In this document: positions 1-7,794 of the stretch, piece by piece | Layout of the letters: every line of letters starts with the position of its first letter | How positions within the stretch are numbered: position 1 is the stretch's first letter | NCBI GenBank assembly: GCA_026393275.1 | Contig: JAPLAM010000097.1 | Location: 1-39,413, forward strand | DNA length: 39,413 nucleotides | Direction of reading: 5' to 3' | Source of the DNA: Arthrobacter sp. | GTDB taxonomy: Bacteria; Actinomycetota; Actinomycetes; Actinomycetales; Micrococcaceae | Notes under the pieces: model-generated | Seen by the model: only the letters and a program-made list of their open reading frames with translations | Database searches by the model: none | Told to the model about the DNA's origin: nothing | Made by a program: the position numbers and the translations under genes

Positions 1-942
1 CTGGACAAGAACCGCAACAACGTGGTCCTGTCCCGCCGTGCCTGGCTCGAGCAGACCCAATCCGAGGTCCGCTCCACGTTCCTCAACAAGCTGGAAAAGG
101 GCCAGGTCCGTCCCGGCGTCGTTTCCTCCATCGTCAACTTCGGTGCCTTCGTGGACCTGGGCGGCGTAGACGGCCTCGTTCACGTTTCCGAGCTGTCCTG
201 GAAGCACATCGACCACCCGTCCGAGGTTGTCGAGGTCGGTCAGGAAGTCACCGTCGAGGTTCTCGAGGTCGACCTGGACCGCGAGCGCGTCTCCCTGTCG
301 CTCAAGGCTACGCAGGAAGATCCGTGGCAGACCTTCGCCCGCACCCACGCCCTCGGCCAGGTTGTTCCGGGTAAGGTCACCAAGCTGGTTCCGTTCGGCG
401 CGTTCGTCCGCGTTGAAGACGGCATCGAAGGCCTGGTCCACATCTCCGAGCTCGCCGTGCGCCACGTTGAGCTGGCCGAGCAGGTTGTCTCCGTTGGCGA
501 CGAGCTGTTCGTCAAGGTCATCGACATCGACCTCGAACGCCGCCGCATCTCGCTGTCCCTCAAGCAGGCCAACGAGGGCGTCGACGCCGACAGCACCGAA
601 TTCGATCCGGCTCTCTACGGCATGGCCGCTGAGTACGACGAAGAGGGCAACTACAAGTACCCGGAGGGCTTCGATCCGGAGTCCAACGAGTGGCTTGAAG
701 GCTACGAGACGCAGCGCGCCGCCTGGGAGCAGCAGTACGCTGACGCTCAGACCCGCTGGGAAGCCCACAAGAAGCAGGTTGCCCAGCACGCTGCCGACGA
801 CGCTACCGCTGCGACGTCCGGCGAGAGCGACTCCGGCACCACCAGCTACTCCTCGGAGCCGGCCGCGGCCGACGCCGGTGCGGGCACGCTCGCCTCGGAC
901 GAGGCGCTTGCTGCTCTGCGCGAAAAGCTGACCGGCAACTAA
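1..942 (+). CDS. rpsA: 30S ribosomal protein S1, C-terminal part
   Basis: The reading frame is open from base 1, so the 5' end of the gene lies outside the window and 313 codons are visible. Two complete S1 RNA-binding (OB-fold) domains lie at about visible residues 34-104 and 119-190. Each has the FGAFV, GLVHVSEL/GLVHISEL and SLSLK motifs typical of S1 repeats. After them comes an acidic tail (EYDEEGNYKYPEGFDPES) and then an Ala/Ser/Asp-rich low-complexity end, as in actinobacterial S1 proteins. S1 binds mRNA on the small ribosomal subunit and helps initiate translation of mRNAs with weak Shine-Dalgarno sites. That is of interest here because several genes in the window appear leaderless. 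A strong hairpin terminator follows the stop codon. Identification is by motif recognition and is secure. Confidence 0.97.
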   Translation: MDKNRNNVVLSRRAWLEQTQSEVRSTFLNKLEKGQVRPGVVSSIVNFGAFVDLGGVDGLVHVSELSWKHIDHPSEVVEVGQEVTVEVLEVDLDRERVSLSLKATQEDPWQTFARTHALGQVVPGKVTKLVPFGAFVRVEDGIEGLVHISELAVRHVELAEQVVSVGDELFVKVIDIDLERRRISLSLKQANEGVDADSTEFDPALYGMAAEYDEEGNYKYPEGFDPESNEWLEGYETQRAAWEQQYADAQTRWEAHKKQVAQHAADDATAATSGESDSGTTSYSSEPAAADAGAGTLASDEALAALREKLTGN

Positions 943-970
943 TTGCCGCCTGCCCGGGTTGCTCCGGGCG

Positions 971-1014
971 AACCCAAGCGGGTCCCTGCTACGTGCAGGG
1001 GCCCGCTTTGGGTT
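971..1014 (+). terminator. Rho-independent-type terminator after rpsA
   Basis: A long inverted repeat, with left arm aacccaagcgggtccctgc and right arm gcaggggcccgctttgggtt around a 4-base loop, starts about 28 bp after the rpsA stop. The stem is GC-rich with a few mismatches. The T-run is short, as is usual in high-GC Actinobacteria. Confidence 0.8.
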
Positions 1015-1133
1015 AACCACTGCTTGCCTGACGTGGGCCACGGGGGAGATGCCCAGTGTTCGGCGCGAGGCGTGGGCAAGGTGGCCTATGTCCGGTTGGC
1101 CGTGCCGCCACGGGACATGTCCTCCGGAGCCAC

Positions 1134-1574
1134 TCAGGAAACGAAGCCGAGGATCCGGTCCGTGGTCGCGTCGGCGCTGCCGTTGAAATACTTCTCGAGT
1201 ACTTCCTGGAACACCGGTTGCTCGGGTGCCGCACGCAGGAACAGGGTCGACGACGACTGCAGTTTCCGTGCGTCGATGCTGCCGAAAATCTGTTCCGCGC
1301 CCAACCCGTCGACGGCGAGGACCGCCCGGGCACACTCCAACAGGCGGGCGCCCAGTACCGGATGGCGCAGATAGGCCCGGGCCTCGTCCAGGGTCGAGAT
1401 GGCATATTTCCGTGAGGTCGGGCTCATGCCCAAGCCGGCGATTTGCGGAAAGACGAACCACATCCAGTGGGTCCGCTTTGACCCATTCCGAAGCTCCGAA
1501 AGCGCGCGACGGTACGTGCCTGCCGAGTCCTGGGCCTCCGCGAATCGGGATAGCTCAAAGGGGTCGTCCTGCAT
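1134..1574 (-). CDS. DUF1810 family protein
   Basis: The predicted protein of 146 residues looks like the DUF1810 family, a group of small cytoplasmic proteins of unknown biochemical role found widely in bacteria. Recognisable features are the N-terminal DPFELSRFAEAQ, the HWMWFVFPQIAGLG block, SRKYAI, and YLRHPVLGARL followed by FGSIDARKLQSS. I place the start at the ATG at 1574, not at an upstream ATG in the same frame. A clear Shine-Dalgarno (aggagg) sits 7 bases before it, and the family usually begins with this DPF segment. The gene is a single unit facing rpsA. Function is unknown, and nothing in the neighbourhood suggests one. Confidence 0.85.
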   Translation of the reverse strand: MQDDPFELSRFAEAQDSAGTYRRALSELRNGSKRTHWMWFVFPQIAGLGMSPTSRKYAISTLDEARAYLRHPVLGARLLECARAVLAVDGLGAEQIFGSIDARKLQSSSTLFLRAAPEQPVFQEVLEKYFNGSADATTDRILGFVS

Positions 1575-1810
1575 GTCAATCCTCCTGGGGTACGTGCCGA
1601 CCAGTTGCTGCGCACCTTCATCCAACCACTGTTCCCACAGCGTGGGACAGCCCCGGCCTCGCCGCGTGAATAGTGCCACGACGAGTCAGCGGGAGGCTTA
1701 GGGAAGCTTGCCATTGGGTCGGGCCGCGTACACACTTTGTAGGTCACAGGGACATGCTGCGCGACGCATCCTACGACGTGGCATGATTCGCGCCTACGAA
1801 AGGACTGCTC

Positions 1811-2242
1811 ATGGCCGGAACTTCTGAAGAGACCGGATACCTCGAGGCCCGTCCGGCGGTCGCGGCCTTGCCGCGAGCCATCGGGGCTATCACCTTGTTC
1901 GTGGAAGACCTGCCGGCCAGCAAGCGCTTCTATCAAGAGGTCTTTGGCCTTCCCGTGGCCTTCGAAGACGATGCCTCCACCGTCTTCAGGTTCGACAACA
2001 CCATGATCAACCTTTTGAAGACGGAGGAGGCGCCGGAGCTGATCCGGCCTGCGCCCGTAGCGACACCGGACGCCGGTGCGCGCATGCAGTTCACCATCCA
2101 GGTGGACGACGTCGACGCCATCTGCACAGAGCTGGCCCGTCGCGGCGTGGAGCTGCTGAACGGCCCCATGGATCGCCCCTGGGGTATCCGCACCGCGAGC
2201 TTTTGCGACCCGGGCGGGCACATCTGGGAGATCGCCCACTAG
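1811..2242 (+). CDS. VOC family protein (glyoxalase/bleomycin resistance/dioxygenase fold)
   Basis: A 143-residue protein with the vicinal-oxygen-chelate fold pattern. The first beta-alpha-beta module begins AIGAITLFVEDLPASKRFY and continues to FGLPVAFEDD and FRFDNTMINLL. The second module contains MQFTIQVDDVDAICTEL, GVELLNGPMDRPWG and the usual ending SFCDPGGHIWEIAH. The His and Glu of that last segment are in the places used for metal binding in this superfamily. The substrate cannot be told from sequence. Close matches are usually labelled glyoxalase-like or antibiotic-resistance-like without experimental support. The ATG at 1811 has a purine-rich site (gaaagga) upstream. The gene appears monocistronic and is followed by the GC-rich tandem repeat at 2284-2585. 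Confidence 0.88.
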   Translation: MAGTSEETGYLEARPAVAALPRAIGAITLFVEDLPASKRFYQEVFGLPVAFEDDASTVFRFDNTMINLLKTEEAPELIRPAPVATPDAGARMQFTIQVDDVDAICTELARRGVELLNGPMDRPWGIRTASFCDPGGHIWEIAH

Positions 2243-2283
2243 GTCCCGACATCGCCGGCCCCAACCGCTCACGCCCTGGCGGT

Positions 2284-2585
2284 GGTGGCATCATGCTCAT
2301 TCTTCGGCCCCGGCGTGGGGCATGTGCCTCGGGTTCGGGCGGCCCAGGTGCTTGGGGAGCCGGCGCAGCGGAGAGTATGTCCAGTCTTGGGCCTGGCCGT
2401 TGGGCATGGTGGCATCATGCTCATTCCTCGCCGCCGGCGTGGGGCACGTGCCGCGGGGTCGGGCGGACCAGGTGCTGGGGAGACGGCGCAGGGGAGGGCA
2501 TGTCCAGTCGTGGGCCCGGCCGCTGGGCATGGTGGCACCATGCTCATTCCTCGGCCCCGGCGTGGGGCATGTCCCGCGGACGGGG
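2284..2585. repeat. GC-rich intergenic tandem repeat, about 124-bp unit, 2.4 copies
   Basis: Three copies of a unit beginning ggtggcatcatgctcattc start at 2284, 2408 and 2531, giving periods of 124 and 123 bp. Copies 1 and 2 align along their full length, with shared blocks such as ggcgtggggca and catgtccagtc. Copy 3 diverges after about 55 bp. The first period is not a multiple of three, and both strands stay open only because the DNA is so GC-rich, so it is unlikely to encode a repeat protein. This fills most of the gene-free stretch 2243-2626; I see no other feature there. Confidence 0.8.
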
Positions 2586-2626
2586 CCGATGCGCGGGACG
2601 GCCCGGCGAAGAAACTGCGCGCAGCG

Positions 2627-3217
2627 CTAACCGAGCGTGAGCCGCGCGGTGATCCGGCGGCCGTCGGCTGCGAGCTCGGCGCCGGCGGAACGCAGCAGGG
2701 CCTGCGCGGCAGTGTTTCCGGCGGTCGTTTCCGCTGCCAGCAGGCGGGCGCCGGCGGCCACGGCCTGGGCGGTGACCAGCCGCAGCGCCTCCCGGCCGAT
2801 GCCGCGCCCGCGGAAGCTCCGGCCCAGCCAGATCCCGGTCTCCAGCGCGCCGTCAGCCGGTTGAACGGGCCCCGGCCCGCCGCCCGGTGGTGCTGACGCG
2901 GGCCCGCCGTCGTGTTCGGAACGCCCGGTGCCGCCGTCCGGAACCCGTCCCAGCCGGATGGAACCAGCCAGCTCGCCGTCGGCGGTGATCGCCCACGTCT
3001 TCTGCCGCGCGGCGCCGTCGAGCCCCGCCGCGGCGGCGTGGTGGTAGGCGCGGAACCAGCTGATCCGTTCGGTGTTCCAGCCCTCGGCGGTGCCCAGCGG
3101 CGGGGTGACCTCGTCGGCGTCGGCGTCGTGCAGCGCTACCGACAGGAGCAGCTCCAGCACTGCTTCGGTGACGTCGAGGAGCGCCACGACGGGCACCGGT
3201 TCAGCTGATGGCGACAT
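2627..3217 (-). CDS. GNAT family N-acetyltransferase (RimJ/RimL-like)
   Basis: A predicted 196-residue acetyltransferase of the Gcn5-related superfamily. The acetyl-CoA binding motif A is visible as GIWLGRSFRGRGIGREALRL, with the Q/RxxGxG/A core as RGRGIG. It is followed by the motif B region AAETTAGNTAAQALLRSAGA. The N-terminal half (WNTERISWFRAYHHAA) resembles the RimJ/RimL/ribosomal-protein-type branch. The substrate is unknown. I chose the ATG at 3217, which has a ggag site 8 bases upstream. A longer open frame would run far into the upstream gene. The start overlaps the end of the IMPACT/YigZ gene by 17 bp, so the two are probably co-transcribed and translationally coupled. A Gly/Pro-rich insertion sits before the cofactor motif. 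Confidence 0.85.
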   Translation of the reverse strand: MSPSAEPVPVVALLDVTEAVLELLLSVALHDADADEVTPPLGTAEGWNTERISWFRAYHHAAAAGLDGAARQKTWAITADGELAGSIRLGRVPDGGTGRSEHDGGPASAPPGGGPGPVQPADGALETGIWLGRSFRGRGIGREALRLVTAQAVAAGARLLAAETTAGNTAAQALLRSAGAELAADGRRITARLTLG

Positions 3218-3902
3218 CGATCCACTCCGATTCTCCGGGTAGCAGTGCGGCGGTTCCGGCGGTGAGGGCCGCGACGCGGTCGGCTGCCTGCGCCAGCCCG
3301 GCCGTGTCGTCCGGCAGGGCCAGCCGGAACACCGTCGTTTGCGCATCATAGCTGGCACCGGCCATCACGTAGCCTGCGGCCCGCAGTTCGTTCTCCAGGC
3401 GGCCTGCGGTGGCATGCGGCACCGGCACGGAGCAGATCCGCAGCCGCTGCCGCCGCACGAGGGGCGCCGCCTCCAACGCGGAGGACACGGATTCCGAATA
3501 GGCCCGGACCAGGCCGCCGGCGCCCAGCAGGATCCCGCCGAAGTAGCGGACCACGACGGCGGCGACGTCGCTCAGGTCCGTCACACCGGGCGCGGTCTCG
3601 CGTTTCAGCAGCGCCTCCAGCATCGGAATCCCGGCCGTGCCGGATGGTTCGCCGTCGTCGTTGGAGCGTTGCACCCGGCGGTCCGGCCCGAGCACGAACG
3701 CCGAGCAATGGTGCCGGGCATCGCGGAACTCCCGGCGCAGCCCGCTGACCAGGGAACGGGCACTGTCCTCGTCGGGGGCGCGTTGCAGCACCGTGATGAA
3801 GCGGGACCGCTTGATCTCCAACTCGTGGCGGAACCCGCCGCCGGCAGCCATGCTGGTGTAGACGGCGGCCCGGCTTTCGGGAGAATCCGCGTCGTCAGGC
3901 AC
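3201..3902 (-). CDS. IMPACT/YigZ family protein (UPF0029)
   Basis: A 233-residue protein with the IMPACT N-terminal domain. Key features are the basic EIKRSRFITVLQRA segment, RDARHHCSAFVLG, the signature NDDGEPSGTAGIPML, and VVVRYFGGILLGAGGLVRAY. A C-terminal ferredoxin-like DUF1949 domain follows (PVPHATAGRLENEL). Bacterial YigZ proteins are proposed to bind nucleic acid or ribosomes, and the eukaryotic homologue IMPACT regulates Gcn2 signalling; the bacterial role is unsettled. The GTG at 3902 has no Shine-Dalgarno sequence. A -10-like taaact ends 6 bp before it, so I infer a leaderless mRNA. An internal ATG at 3851 is an alternative start but also lacks a ribosome binding site. The gene is divergent from coaE with only 22 bp between start codons. 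Confidence 0.9.
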   Translation of the reverse strand: MPDDADSPESRAAVYTSMAAGGGFRHELEIKRSRFITVLQRAPDEDSARSLVSGLRREFRDARHHCSAFVLGPDRRVQRSNDDGEPSGTAGIPMLEALLKRETAPGVTDLSDVAAVVVRYFGGILLGAGGLVRAYSESVSSALEAAPLVRRQRLRICSVPVPHATAGRLENELRAAGYVMAGASYDAQTTVFRLALPDDTAGLAQAADRVAALTAGTAALLPGESEWIDVAIS

Positions 3903-3924
3903 CGCTTCAGTTTAGTCTGGTGGG
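3903..3924. promoter_or_regulatory. Overlapping divergent leaderless promoters, IMPACT gene / coaE
   Basis: The whole 22-bp spacer holds two -10 hexamers on opposite strands. On the plus strand, tagtct (3913-3918) is followed by 6 bp and the coaE GTG at 3925. On the minus strand, taaact (3914 down to 3909) is followed by 6 bp and the IMPACT GTG at 3902. The hexamers share positions 3913-3914. Neither gene has a Shine-Dalgarno sequence. Spacing of 6-8 bp from -10 to start codon is the known layout of leaderless actinobacterial promoters. Transcription starts have not been measured. Confidence 0.65.
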
Positions 3925-5166
3925 GTGCTGAAGATCGGTTTGACGGGCGGCATCGCCTCAGGGAAGTCAGTGGTGGCCTCGCGGCTGCGCGAACTCGGCG
4001 CGGTCGTGGTCGACGCCGATGCGCTGGCACGTGAGGTGGTGGAGCCGGGAACCCCCGGGCTGGCGCGGGTGGTCGGAGCCTTCAGCTCCGCGATCCTGGG
4101 CCCCGACGGAGCCCTCGACCGCGCCCGGCTGGGAGCCCTCGTCTTCGGCAACCCTGAACGCCTCGCCGTGTTGAACGGCATCATCCACCCCCTCGTCCGT
4201 GAGCGCGCCGCCGCCCTCACGGCGGCGGCCCCGAAGGGCGCCGTCCTGGTCCAGGACATCCCGCTCCTGGTTGAGACCGGCCAGAGCGCCGGCTTCCACC
4301 TCGTGGTGGTGGTGGACGCCCCGGATGACGTCCGGGTGCGGCGGATGGTCGAGCACCGGAAGATGACCGTCGAGGAGGCCCGGTCCCGGATGGCCGCCCA
4401 GGCTACCCGGGAGGACCGGCTGGCGGCGGCCGACGTCGTCCTGGACAACTCCGGCACCAAGGACGAACTGCGGGACGCGGCGGACCGGCTCTGGCGGCAC
4501 CGGCTGGAGCCGTTTGCGGAGAACCTCGCGAAAGGCCGGATGGCCGCGCGCACCGGCGGTCCCGTGCTCAGCCCCGCCAACCCCGACTGGGCCGCCCAGG
4601 CCTCCCGGCTGATCGGCCGCCTCCTGGCTGCGGCGCCGCGGGACATCCTCGCCGTAGACCACATCGGGTCCACCGCGGTCCCGGGCCTCGACGCGAAGGA
4701 CGTGCTGGACCTCCAGCTCACGGTCGGGGACCTGGCGACGGCGGACCGGCTCGAGCCGCTGCTGGCCGCGGCGGGATTCCCGCGCTGGCCCGGCATAGGA
4801 ACGGACAACCCCAAGCCCGCGCACCCGGATCCCGCCGACTGGGACAAGCGCGTCCACGGCAGCGCGGACCCCGGCCGGCCGGTCAACCTGCACGTCCGGG
4901 CGGCAGGGTCGCCGGGCTGGCGGTACGCGCTGTGCTTCCGAGACTGGCTCCGCGACGACGCCGGCGCCCGGGCCGACTACCTCGCGGAAAAGCGGCGGGC
5001 GGCCCGGCGTCACGGAGTGGACAAGTCGACTGCGGCCTACGCGGCGGACAAGGAGGACTGGTTCACGGACCACGCCGCCCCGCGGATGGAAGAGTGGGCC
5101 CGGCGGACCGGCTGGCACCCGCCGTCGTACGCCGCCGCCGGGCCGCCGGGTACCGCCCAAAGCTGA
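3925..5166 (+). CDS. coaE: Dephospho-CoA kinase fused to a GrpB-like (UPF0157) domain
   Basis: CoaE phosphorylates dephospho-CoA, the last step of coenzyme A synthesis. The N-terminal part (about residues 1-200) has the P-loop GLTGGIASGKS near residues 6-16, then the substrate-lid segments DADALAREVVEPGTPGL and NGIIHPLVRERA. It ends with the adenylate-kinase-like DAPDDVRVRRM region. Residues from about 215 form a GrpB/UPF0157 nucleotidyltransferase-like domain with the signature AVDHIGSTAVPGLDAKDVLD. The protein is 413 residues, about twice a stand-alone CoaE. The same two-domain layout is known in Mycobacterium, where the C-terminal domain has been linked to stability or folding of the kinase. 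The GTG start at 3925 appears leaderless (tagtct, 6 bp upstream). It is followed after 40 bp by uvrB, which has its own promoter. Confidence 0.95.
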   Translation: MLKIGLTGGIASGKSVVASRLRELGAVVVDADALAREVVEPGTPGLARVVGAFSSAILGPDGALDRARLGALVFGNPERLAVLNGIIHPLVRERAAALTAAAPKGAVLVQDIPLLVETGQSAGFHLVVVVDAPDDVRVRRMVEHRKMTVEEARSRMAAQATREDRLAAADVVLDNSGTKDELRDAADRLWRHRLEPFAENLAKGRMAARTGGPVLSPANPDWAAQASRLIGRLLAAAPRDILAVDHIGSTAVPGLDAKDVLDLQLTVGDLATADRLEPLLAAAGFPRWPGIGTDNPKPAHPDPADWDKRVHGSADPGRPVNLHVRAAGSPGWRYALCFRDWLRDDAGARADYLAEKRRAARRHGVDKSTAAYAADKEDWFTDHAAPRMEEWARRTGWHPPSYAAAGPPGTAQS

Positions 5167-5194
5167 ATCAGGGGCGGCTGTCGGAGGGCGGCGG

Positions 5195-5206
5195 TAGATT
5201 AGGTAC
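5195..5206 (+). promoter_or_regulatory. -10 element giving a predicted leaderless uvrB mRNA
   Basis: tagatt at 5195-5200 is followed by exactly 6 bp and the uvrB ATG at 5207. The only purine-rich stretch (aggt, 5201-5204) is 2 bases from the ATG, too close to act as a Shine-Dalgarno. No convincing -35 is visible and I see no LexA box here. Confidence 0.55.
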
Positions 5207-7288
5207 ATGAGCCTTGCCCAGGAAATCAATCGTGTTGTGGCGCCCTTCGAGGTCATCAGCGAGTTCCAGCCTGCCGGGGACCAGCCGGCCGCGATCGCCG
5301 AACTGACCGAGCGGATCCAGAACGGCGAGAAGGATGTGGTGCTGCTCGGCGCCACCGGTACCGGTAAGAGCGCGACGACGGCGTGGCTGATCGAACAAGT
5401 CCAGCGGCCCACCCTGGTGATGGTTCAGAACAAGACGCTCGCCGCCCAGCTGGCCAATGAATTCCGTGAGCTGCTGCCCAACAACGCGGTCGAATACTTC
5501 GTTTCCTACTACGACTATTACCAGCCCGAAGCCTACGTCCCGCAGACCGATACCTTCATTGAGAAGGACTCCTCAGTCAACGAGGAAGTTGAGCGGCTGC
5601 GGCACTCCGCCACCAACGCGCTGCTGACCCGCCGCGACGTCATTGTGGTCGCCACCGTTTCCTGCATCTACGGTCTGGGCACCCCGGAAGAATACATCGC
5701 CGGCATGGTGACGCTGCGCAAGGGCGCCGAGATGAGCCGCGACGACCTGCTGCGAAGGTTCGTCGGCATGCAGTACAGCCGCAACGACATGGATTTCCAC
5801 CGCGGCACGTTTCGGGTGCGCGGCGACACGGTAGAAATCATCCCGATGTACGAGGAACTCGCGATCCGGATCGAGTTCTTCGGTGACGAGATCGAGAACA
5901 TCTACACCCTGCACCCGCTGACCGGCGAAATTATCCGGGACGAGACCGAGATGTACGTTTTCCCGGCGTCCCACTACGTCGCCGGTCCCGAACGCATGGA
6001 ACGGGCCATCAAACGGATCGAGGACGAGCTCGCCGAACGGCTCAAGGTGCTGGAAAGCCAGAACAAGCTGGTTGAGGCCCAGCGGCTGCGGATGCGCACC
6101 ACCTACGACCTCGAAATGATGCAGCAGATGGGATTCTGCAACGGCATCGAGAACTACTCCCGGCACATCGACGGCCGCGACGGAGGTACTGCGCCGCACT
6201 GCCTGATCGACTACTTCCCGGACGACTTCCTGCTGGTGATCGACGAATCCCACGTCACCGTGCCGCAGATCGGCGCCATGTACGAAGGCGACATGTCCCG
6301 CAAGCGCACCCTCGTGGACCACGGCTTCCGGCTGCCGTCCGCGATGGACAACCGCCCGCTCAAGTGGGACGAGTTCCTCGAACGGGTGGGCCAGACCGTG
6401 TACCTGTCCGCGACCCCGGGGAAGTACGAACTCGGCAAGGCGGACGGCTTCGTCCAGCAGATCATCCGGCCCACCGGACTGATCGACCCCGAGGTCATCG
6501 TCAAGCCCACCAAGGGCCAGATCGATGACCTGCTGGGCGAAATCCGGACCCGCACGGAGAAGAACGAACGCGTCCTCGTCACCACGCTGACCAAGCGGAT
6601 GGCCGAGGACCTCACCGACTACCTGCTGGGCCACGGCGTCAAGGTGGAGTACCTGCACTCCGACGTCGACACGCTGCGCCGGGTGGAGCTGCTCCGCGAA
6701 CTCCGGATGGGCGTCTTCGACGTCCTGGTCGGCATCAACCTGCTCCGCGAGGGCCTCGATCTGCCCGAAGTCTCACTCGTAAGCATCCTGGACGCGGATA
6801 AGGAAGGCTTCCTGCGCTCGGCGACCTCGCTGATCCAGACCATCGGCCGGGCCGCCCGCAACGTGTCCGGCCAGGTGCACATGTACGCGGACCGGATCAC
6901 CGATTCCATGGCCCAGGCCATCGACGAGACGAACCGCCGCCGGGCGATCCAAGTGGCCTACAACACGGAGCGGGGCATCGACCCGCAGCCGCTGCGGAAG
7001 AAGATCGCCGACATCACCGACCAGTTGGCCAAAGAGGACGCGGACACCCGCGAGCTGCTGGCCAATTCGGGCAAGGTCCGCGGCAAGGGCAAGGGCAGCT
7101 CCAAGGTCCGCGCCGACGGCCTCGCGGCGGCCCCGGCCGAGGACCTGGTCGGCCTGATCGAACAGATGACCGAGCAGATGCACGCCGCCGCCGCCGAGCT
7201 GCAGTTCGAGCTCGCGGCGCGGATCCGCGACGAGGTCGGCGATCTCAAGAAGGAACTGCGCCAGATGCAGGCCGCCGGGCACGCCTAA
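5207..7288 (+). CDS. uvrB: Excinuclease ABC subunit UvrB
   Basis: UvrB is the damage-verifying helicase-like subunit of nucleotide excision repair. It is loaded by UvrA and recruits UvrC. Motifs in order are Walker [15 protein letters not shown] (about residues 46-59), the damage-clamping beta-hairpin region [20 protein letters not shown] (about 105-124) and the Walker B/DEAD-type [10 protein letters not shown] (about 341-350). Helicase motifs [21 protein letters not shown] and QTIGRAARN follow. The C-terminal UVR domain that contacts UvrC ([20 protein letters not shown]) ends the protein. The length of 693 residues is slightly above the usual 660-680. It lies downstream of coaE and, judging from the -10 at 5195, probably has its own leaderless promoter. 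Confidence 0.98.
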   Translation: MSLAQEINRVVAPFEVISEFQPAGDQPAAIAELTERIQNGEKDVVLLGATGTGKSATTAWLIEQVQRPTLVMVQNKTLAAQLANEFRELLPNNAVEYFVSYYDYYQPEAYVPQTDTFIEKDSSVNEEVERLRHSATNALLTRRDVIVVATVSCIYGLGTPEEYIAGMVTLRKGAEMSRDDLLRRFVGMQYSRNDMDFHRGTFRVRGDTVEIIPMYEELAIRIEFFGDEIENIYTLHPLTGEIIRDETEMYVFPASHYVAGPERMERAIKRIEDELAERLKVLESQNKLVEAQRLRMRTTYDLEMMQQMGFCNGIENYSRHIDGRDGGTAPHCLIDYFPDDFLLVIDESHVTVPQIGAMYEGDMSRKRTLVDHGFRLPSAMDNRPLKWDEFLERVGQTVYLSATPGKYELGKADGFVQQIIRPTGLIDPEVIVKPTKGQIDDLLGEIRTRTEKNERVLVTTLTKRMAEDLTDYLLGHGVKVEYLHSDVDTLRRVELLRELRMGVFDVLVGINLLREGLDLPEVSLVSILDADKEGFLRSATSLIQTIGRAARNVSGQVHMYADRITDSMAQAIDETNRRRAIQVAYNTERGIDPQPLRKKIADITDQLAKEDADTRELLANSGKVRGKGKGSSKVRADGLAAAPAEDLVGLIEQMTEQMHAAAAELQFELAARIRDEVGDLKKELRQMQAAGHA

Positions 7289-7335
7289 GCGTGCTGGTCG
7301 GACTGGCCAGGTGAGCCCAGTGAAAGGAAAGTCAG

Positions 7336-7794
7336 ATGACCGGAAACAGCTCATTCGTGATTGTGGTTGGCTTTGACGGTTCGGAGAGCTCCCAGAATGC
7401 ACTGAACTGGGCGATGGACGAGGCCCGACAGCGCAACGGCGAGCTCCGCCTCATCACGGTGTGGAACAAGCCTCCGATGGCTTGGTATCCGGCCGTGCTG
7501 GAAACGGCCGCCGGAGAAATCGCGGCCGAGGATTCCCCTCAGAGCATCGCTGAAAACCTGCAGGCCGACGCACTGAAGACCGCCACCGCTGAGGGCCTGG
7601 CCGCCACCGGGCAGCTCGTCCACGGTGATTCTCCGGCGGCGGCCCTCCTCGACGCCGCCCGGCACGCGGATCTCGTCGTCGTCGGCTCCCGCGGGCACGG
7701 CGGATTTCCCGGGCTCCACCTGGGTTCCGTGTCCAGCCAGGTGCTCAGCCACGCACCCTGTCCCGTCCTGGTCGTGAGGCCGAGGGCTTCCTAA
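7336..7794 (+). CDS. Universal stress protein (UspA family)
   Basis: A single-domain UspA protein of 152 residues. It opens with the typical IVVGFDGSESSQNALNWA strand-helix. It ends with the nucleotide-binding signature G-2x-G-9x-G(S), seen as GSRGHGGFPGLHLGSVSSQ, followed by APCPVLVVRP. Such proteins bind ATP or AMP in the cytoplasm and accumulate in stress or growth arrest; the exact role of this one cannot be inferred. The ATG at 7336 has a good ribosome binding site (gaaagga) about 10 bases upstream. It lies 47 bp after uvrB on the same strand and may be co-transcribed. Its stop codon overlaps the convergent S33 peptidase gene by 4 bp. Confidence 0.92.
   Translation: MTGNSSFVIVVGFDGSESSQNALNWAMDEARQRNGELRLITVWNKPPMAWYPAVLETAAGEIAAEDSPQSIAENLQADALKTATAEGLAATGQLVHGDSPAAALLDAARHADLVVVGSRGHGGFPGLHLGSVSSQVLSHAPCPVLVVRPRAS

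Noticed and set aside
2284..2585. CRISPR array
   Set aside because: The units are about 124 bp and similar along most of their length, without short identical repeats separated by unique spacers, and there are no cas genes.
2203..2640. Overlapping frames on both strands across the tandem repeat
   Set aside because: The 124-bp first period shifts the frame between copies and no ribosome binding site or family motif is present, so I treat the region as non-coding repeat.
5167..5206. LexA box upstream of uvrB
   Set aside because: I looked for TCGAAC-N4-GTTCGA or close variants in the coaE-uvrB spacer and the end of coaE and saw none.
3967..5412. 481-codon minus-strand frame opposite coaE and the start of uvrB
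   Set aside because: It spans two well-supported genes and the promoter between them, and has shadow-type composition.
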